NCBI GenBank assembly: GCA_900772685.1
Contig: CAAGRP010000064.1
Coordinates: 1-7,759, forward strand
DNA: 7,759 bases
DNA from: Lachnospiraceae bacterium
GTDB taxonomy: Bacteria > Bacillota > Clostridia > Lachnospirales > Lachnospiraceae
Reading direction: 5' to 3'
The notes below the pieces were generated by a model. That model saw nothing but the letters and a program-made list of their open reading frames with translations. It did not search any database and was not told the origin of the DNA. The translations under genes and the position numbers were made by a program. Shown here one piece after another: positions 6,390 through 7,759 of this stretch (position 1 is the stretch's first letter; the number at the start of each line of letters is the position of its first letter).

Positions 6390-6824
6390 TTAATTAATAT
6401 AACCTATTTTTTGTTTTAATGCTTCTTGTAGAACTTTGGAAACATTTATTTTTGCTCTATCCGCTTCAACGTTAAGCCAATTAGGAAGCGTTACGTTTCT
6501 CCGCACCGCTCTGTTATCTATTTTGCGTCTATATGCTGTTAAATCCACATCGACCAATGAAATAAAACCTTTACCATCGTCCGCAAACGTTCCTTTGCTT
6601 ATATCTAGTGATTCAATTGCCGACGGTTCTTTTACTTCTTTCCCCTCATCCTCTAACGTTATGCATTTAATGCCTATTGCATCGCGTGCCATTGCTATAG
6701 CATCAGCAAGAGTTCCCTTTGGTTCATCTTCTGAATTAGATTGTGTCAGTATTCCTAAGTCTGGCACCTCTATCAAAATATTATTTTCTACGTCTGTAAA
6801 AATTACCGGATATGTAATTATCAT
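6390..6824 (-). CDS. hicB: HicB-family antitoxin with C-terminal ribbon-helix-helix domain
   Basis: A 144-residue acidic protein. Residues 1-70 match the HicB partial RNase-H-like fold: MIITYPVIFTDVENNILIEV, PDLGILTQ, then the helix TLADAIAMARDAIGI and the EDEGKEVKEPS turn. Residues about 108-141 (RRNVTLPNWLNVEADRAKIN, then VSKVLQEALKQKIG) look like a ribbon-helix-helix DNA-binding domain, one of the two types found at HicB C-termini. The N-terminal domain should cover HicA's active site. The C-terminal domain probably binds the hicAB promoter, where a direct repeat sits in the spacer. A purine-rich AAAGGAAAGGGG precedes the ATG. A terminator-like hairpin begins five bases after the stop. GC content is about 40% over 6421-6780 by hand count, below the structural genes, which suits a separately acquired module. 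Confidence 0.9.
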   Translation of the reverse strand: MIITYPVIFTDVENNILIEVPDLGILTQSNSEDEPKGTLADAIAMARDAIGIKCITLEDEGKEVKEPSAIESLDISKGTFADDGKGFISLVDVDLTAYRRKIDNRAVRRNVTLPNWLNVEADRAKINVSKVLQEALKQKIGYIN

Positions 6825-6873
6825 TGTACCCCTTTCCTTTCTTTCTGAATCTATTTTTAAGAATTTGGAGATT

Positions 6874-7047
6874 TTATAATCCCCATTTTCTTAAGATTAC
6901 CTTTGCAAGCCTTTCGTTTATTTCTCTGTGTCGCGGTATCTCTTCCTTTTGTCCGTCTTCCCGTTCATATACATCGTGATCGCTGCCGTGTCTTTTAAAT
7001 TCGAAGCCTGCATTTTTTAATTTTTTTATTAAATCTCTTTGCTTCAT
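6874..7047 (-). CDS. hicA: HicA-family toxin (mRNA interferase)
   Basis: A 57-residue basic protein that fits HicA along its whole length. The N-terminal helix MKQRDLIKKLKNAGFEFKR is followed by GSDHDVYERE, in which His24 occupies the position of the catalytic histidine of HicA toxins. The C-terminal part, IPRHREINERLAKVILRKWG, corresponds to the family's vPRHkeIn...a..Il...G pattern. HicA adopts a double-stranded-RNA-binding-like fold and cleaves mRNA and tmRNA in the cytoplasm, stopping translation until HicB neutralises it. The length is typical of the family. It is first in a two-gene operon with hicB starting 49 bases downstream, the classic toxin-first order. The local promoter and strong ribosome binding site support independent expression. 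No disabling change is visible. Confidence 0.92.
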   Translation of the reverse strand: MKQRDLIKKLKNAGFEFKRHGSDHDVYEREDGQKEEIPRHREINERLAKVILRKWGL

Positions 7048-7052
7048 GTGTT

Positions 7053-7060
7053 CCTCCTTA
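7053..7060 (-). promoter_or_regulatory. Ribosome binding site that fixes the hicA start
   Basis: TAAGGAGG ends five bases before the ATG at 7047, a near-perfect Shine-Dalgarno sequence. The same frame stays open upstream to an ATG at 7089. That start would lie between the -35 and -10 hexamers of the promoter and has no comparable site, so 7047 is the start chosen here. Confidence 0.88.
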
Positions 7061-7067
7061 TGTTTAT

Positions 7068-7096
7068 ATAATACACACTTTATACACACTTGTCAA
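7068..7096 (-). promoter_or_regulatory. hicAB promoter (sigma-70/SigA type)
   Basis: On the minus strand a perfect -35 TTGACA (7096-7091) is followed by a 17-base spacer and the -10 hexamer TATTAT (7073-7068), one mismatch from consensus. The -10 lies about 20 bases upstream of the hicA start codon at 7047, leaving a short leader that carries the ribosome binding site. Transcription should start near 7060. The promoter is downstream of the terminator at 7121-7145, so hicAB has its own transcript. Confidence 0.85.
7071..7091. repeat. Perfect 10-bp direct repeat between -35 and -10, candidate HicB operator
   Basis: ATACACACTT occurs at 7071-7080 and again, without mismatch, at 7082-7091. The 11-base period is about one helical turn. 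The pair fills the spacer of the hicAB promoter and touches the last base of the -35 and the first bases of the -10. HicB proteins with a ribbon-helix-helix tail commonly repress their own operon, and such dimers can bind tandem half-sites on one DNA face. The repeat is seen directly; the operator role is inferred. Confidence 0.55.
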
Positions 7097-7120
7097 TAGA
7101 TTTAATAAATAATTTCCAAC

Positions 7121-7145
7121 AAAAAAGCGCCGTTTCCGGCGCTTT
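7121..7145 (-). terminator. Intrinsic terminator after the regulator gene, GAAA tetraloop
   Basis: On the minus strand, a perfect six-pair GC stem (GCGCCG with CGGCGC) closes a GAAA tetraloop. Three further A-T pairs lie at its base, and six T residues follow (7126 down to 7121). This is a textbook Rho-independent terminator. It separates the dut-regulator transcript from the hicAB unit. The plus strand has only a broken T-run, so activity is expected mainly for minus-strand transcription. Confidence 0.9.
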
Positions 7146-7199
7146 CTTGCTCAGTAATTATTTTTTGCAGAAAGGATATTGCGTCATTTCGACAATAGT

Positions 7200-7208
7200 A
7201 TTATAGCA
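7200..7208 (-). promoter_or_regulatory. Possible extended -10 promoter overlapping the regulator stop codon
   Basis: Reading the minus strand, TGCTATAAT spans the last codons and stop of the regulator gene. It has the TGn extension and a perfect TATAAT. The hexamer 17 bases upstream (CCAAAT) is a poor -35, so this would be a stand-alone extended -10 promoter or one needing an activator. Transcription would meet the terminator at 7121-7145 after roughly 70 bases. It may be chance, since TATAAT here is partly dictated by the coding sequence and stop. Confidence 0.3.
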
Positions 7209-7665
7209 TATCTTTATGGTCCATTTGGTAGCTATATCTTTTTTTCGAAACTTCTGTATCAACAATCTTTGCGAATTCCTGCAGTGCCTGTCCGTGCATC
7301 CTCTTGATGTGCGTATAGGAATAATTGCACTCGCAGGCGATCTGCTCGAGCCTTTTGTCTTCCACGTATCTTTTATATAAAACTTCCACGTATCTTCTGT
7401 CGGTCATGCTTAAGATCTGGTCAATAATCTTTTCGCGGGTTTCCGTGTACTCAATAAGCAGCCTTTTGCGCTTTTCTTCCTTCTCGATCACGCGGCTCAG
7501 CCTGTCCGGCATCGTGTCGCCTGCCTTAGATGTCTGTACTCTCTCGCCCTCTGGCGCTCCGCCTATCGCTGTAAGGTTTTCGCGCATCTCCGTGATCTCC
7601 GATTCTATCAGCCTGATCTTATATTCTATACAGTGAATCTGTCTCAAATATTCCTTAACTGTCAT
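7201..7665 (-). CDS. Phage late-gene regulator, DUF1492/ArpU/RinA-like, with sigma-region-4-type HTH
   Basis: A 154-residue protein. Residues 1-30 and 54-86 are charged and heptad-like, predicting a helical or coiled-coil N-terminal half. Residues about 86-133 form a helix-turn-helix of the sigma-70 region 4 type, with LSMTDRRYVEVLYKRYVE, then RLEQIACECNYSYTHIKRMH as the two DNA-contacting helices, then ALQEF. Small proteins with this layout, placed between early replication/nucleotide genes and the terminase, are typically ArpU/RinA/DUF1492-type activators of phage late transcription. That function is inferred from family and position. The start overlaps the dUTPase stop (ATGA), and only a weak GGGAAA precedes it, so translation probably relies on coupling. 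A TATAAT sequence overlaps its TAA stop, and an intrinsic terminator lies about 55 bases downstream. The domain class is reasonably sure; the target promoter is unknown. Confidence 0.75.
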   Translation of the reverse strand: MTVKEYLRQIHCIEYKIRLIESEITEMRENLTAIGGAPEGERVQTSKAGDTMPDRLSRVIEKEEKRKRLLIEYTETREKIIDQILSMTDRRYVEVLYKRYVEDKRLEQIACECNYSYTHIKRMHGQALQEFAKIVDTEVSKKRYSYQMDHKDML

Positions 7666-7759
7666 TTTCCCGTACTTCCGAAGCCGTTGCTGCCTCTTTG
7701 TGTCTCCTGCAGGGTGTCTACCTGTACAAGCTCCACGTCCTGAAAAGGATGTATTATAA
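7662..7759 (-). CDS. dut: dUTPase (dUTP diphosphatase), C-terminal fragment cut by the window edge
   Basis: Only the last 31 codons are in the window; the 5' part lies beyond position 7759. The visible peptide has HPFQDVELVQVDTL followed by ETQRGSNGFGSTGK and a TGA stop. The RGSNGFGSTG segment matches motif V of trimeric dUTPases, the glycine-rich C-terminal arm (usually RGxGGFGSTG) that closes over the active site of a neighbouring subunit. The enzyme hydrolyses dUTP to dUMP and pyrophosphate, keeping uracil out of DNA and supplying dUMP for dTTP synthesis. Phages often carry it in their early nucleotide-metabolism region. Its stop overlaps the next start as ATGA (7662-7665), so the two genes are probably translationally coupled. 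The Asn where many homologues have Gly is a modest variation and no sign of inactivation. The assignment rests on this one diagnostic motif. Confidence 0.88.
   Translation of the reverse strand, partial: IIHPFQDVELVQVDTLQETQRGSNGFGSTGK

Noticed and set aside
6436..6879. 147-codon open frame on the plus strand opposite hicB
   Set aside because: It is a shadow. The minus strand encodes a full-length HicB with ribosome binding site and operon context, while the plus frame has no ribosome binding site, no recognisable domain and runs against all neighbouring genes.
7048..7089. Upstream hicA start adding 14 residues (ATG at 7089)
   Set aside because: This ATG lies between the -35 and -10 of the hicAB promoter, so it would not be in the transcript. 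The ATG at 7047 has TAAGGAGG at ideal spacing and matches the usual HicA N-terminus.
7172..7195. Imperfect inverted repeat ATTGTCG...CGCAAT in the gap after the regulator
   Set aside because: Only four outer base pairs match cleanly and the centre does not pair; too weak to call an operator or attachment site.
7359..7396. 14-bp direct repeat CTTCCACGTATCTT with 24-base period
   Set aside because: It lies inside the regulator's HTH region and encodes the two RYVE segments in RRYVEVLYKRYVE. The spacing matches helix periodicity of that domain, so coding explains it and no regulatory role is needed.
1..7759. CRISPR arrays, tRNA genes, insertion sequences, integrase or attachment sites
   Set aside because: I looked for regularly spaced repeats, cloverleaf-like stems, transposase motifs and recombinase motifs and saw none. 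The space is almost fully taken by phage genes.

Overview
The window is a stretch of a tailed-phage genome, most likely a prophage of an anaerobic Firmicute (class Clostridia). The reasons are strong AGGAGG-type ribosome binding sites, genes packed end to end on one strand, and an SPP1/A118-like head-packaging gene order. Every gene I can support lies on the minus strand, so transcription runs from high to low coordinates. No intergenic stretch exceeds about 160 bases. The long open frames on the plus strand are antisense shadows.

Read in the direction of transcription, the window opens with the last 31 codons of a trimeric dUTPase. Its stop overlaps the start of a 154-residue regulator with a sigma-region-4-like helix-turn-helix (DUF1492/ArpU/RinA-like), the kind of gene that ends the early region and usually controls late genes. 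A clear intrinsic terminator with a GAAA tetraloop follows. Next is a self-contained hicA-hicB toxin-antitoxin unit with a near-consensus promoter, a direct-repeat operator candidate and its own terminator-like hairpin.

The late operon begins within a few bases of that hairpin. It encodes a ParB-domain/beta-class DNA methyltransferase, a terminase large subunit with a small-terminase-like domain fused to its N-terminus, an SPP1 gp6-like portal, and a Phage_min_cap2 minor capsid protein whose AT-rich 3' end encodes a domain resembling polymorphic toxin type 50. An overlapping 66-residue acidic protein follows (an Sm-like accessory protein, or possibly immunity), then another GNRA-loop hairpin and the first 13 codons of a further gene.

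The methyltransferase, terminase, portal and minor capsid genes are separated by 0 to 3 bases, so they should be translated from one message and serve DNA packaging and capsid assembly. The points most worth following are the capsid-linked toxin with its small partner, the fused terminase, and the puzzle of how the late operon is transcribed past a hairpin that leaves no room for a promoter.
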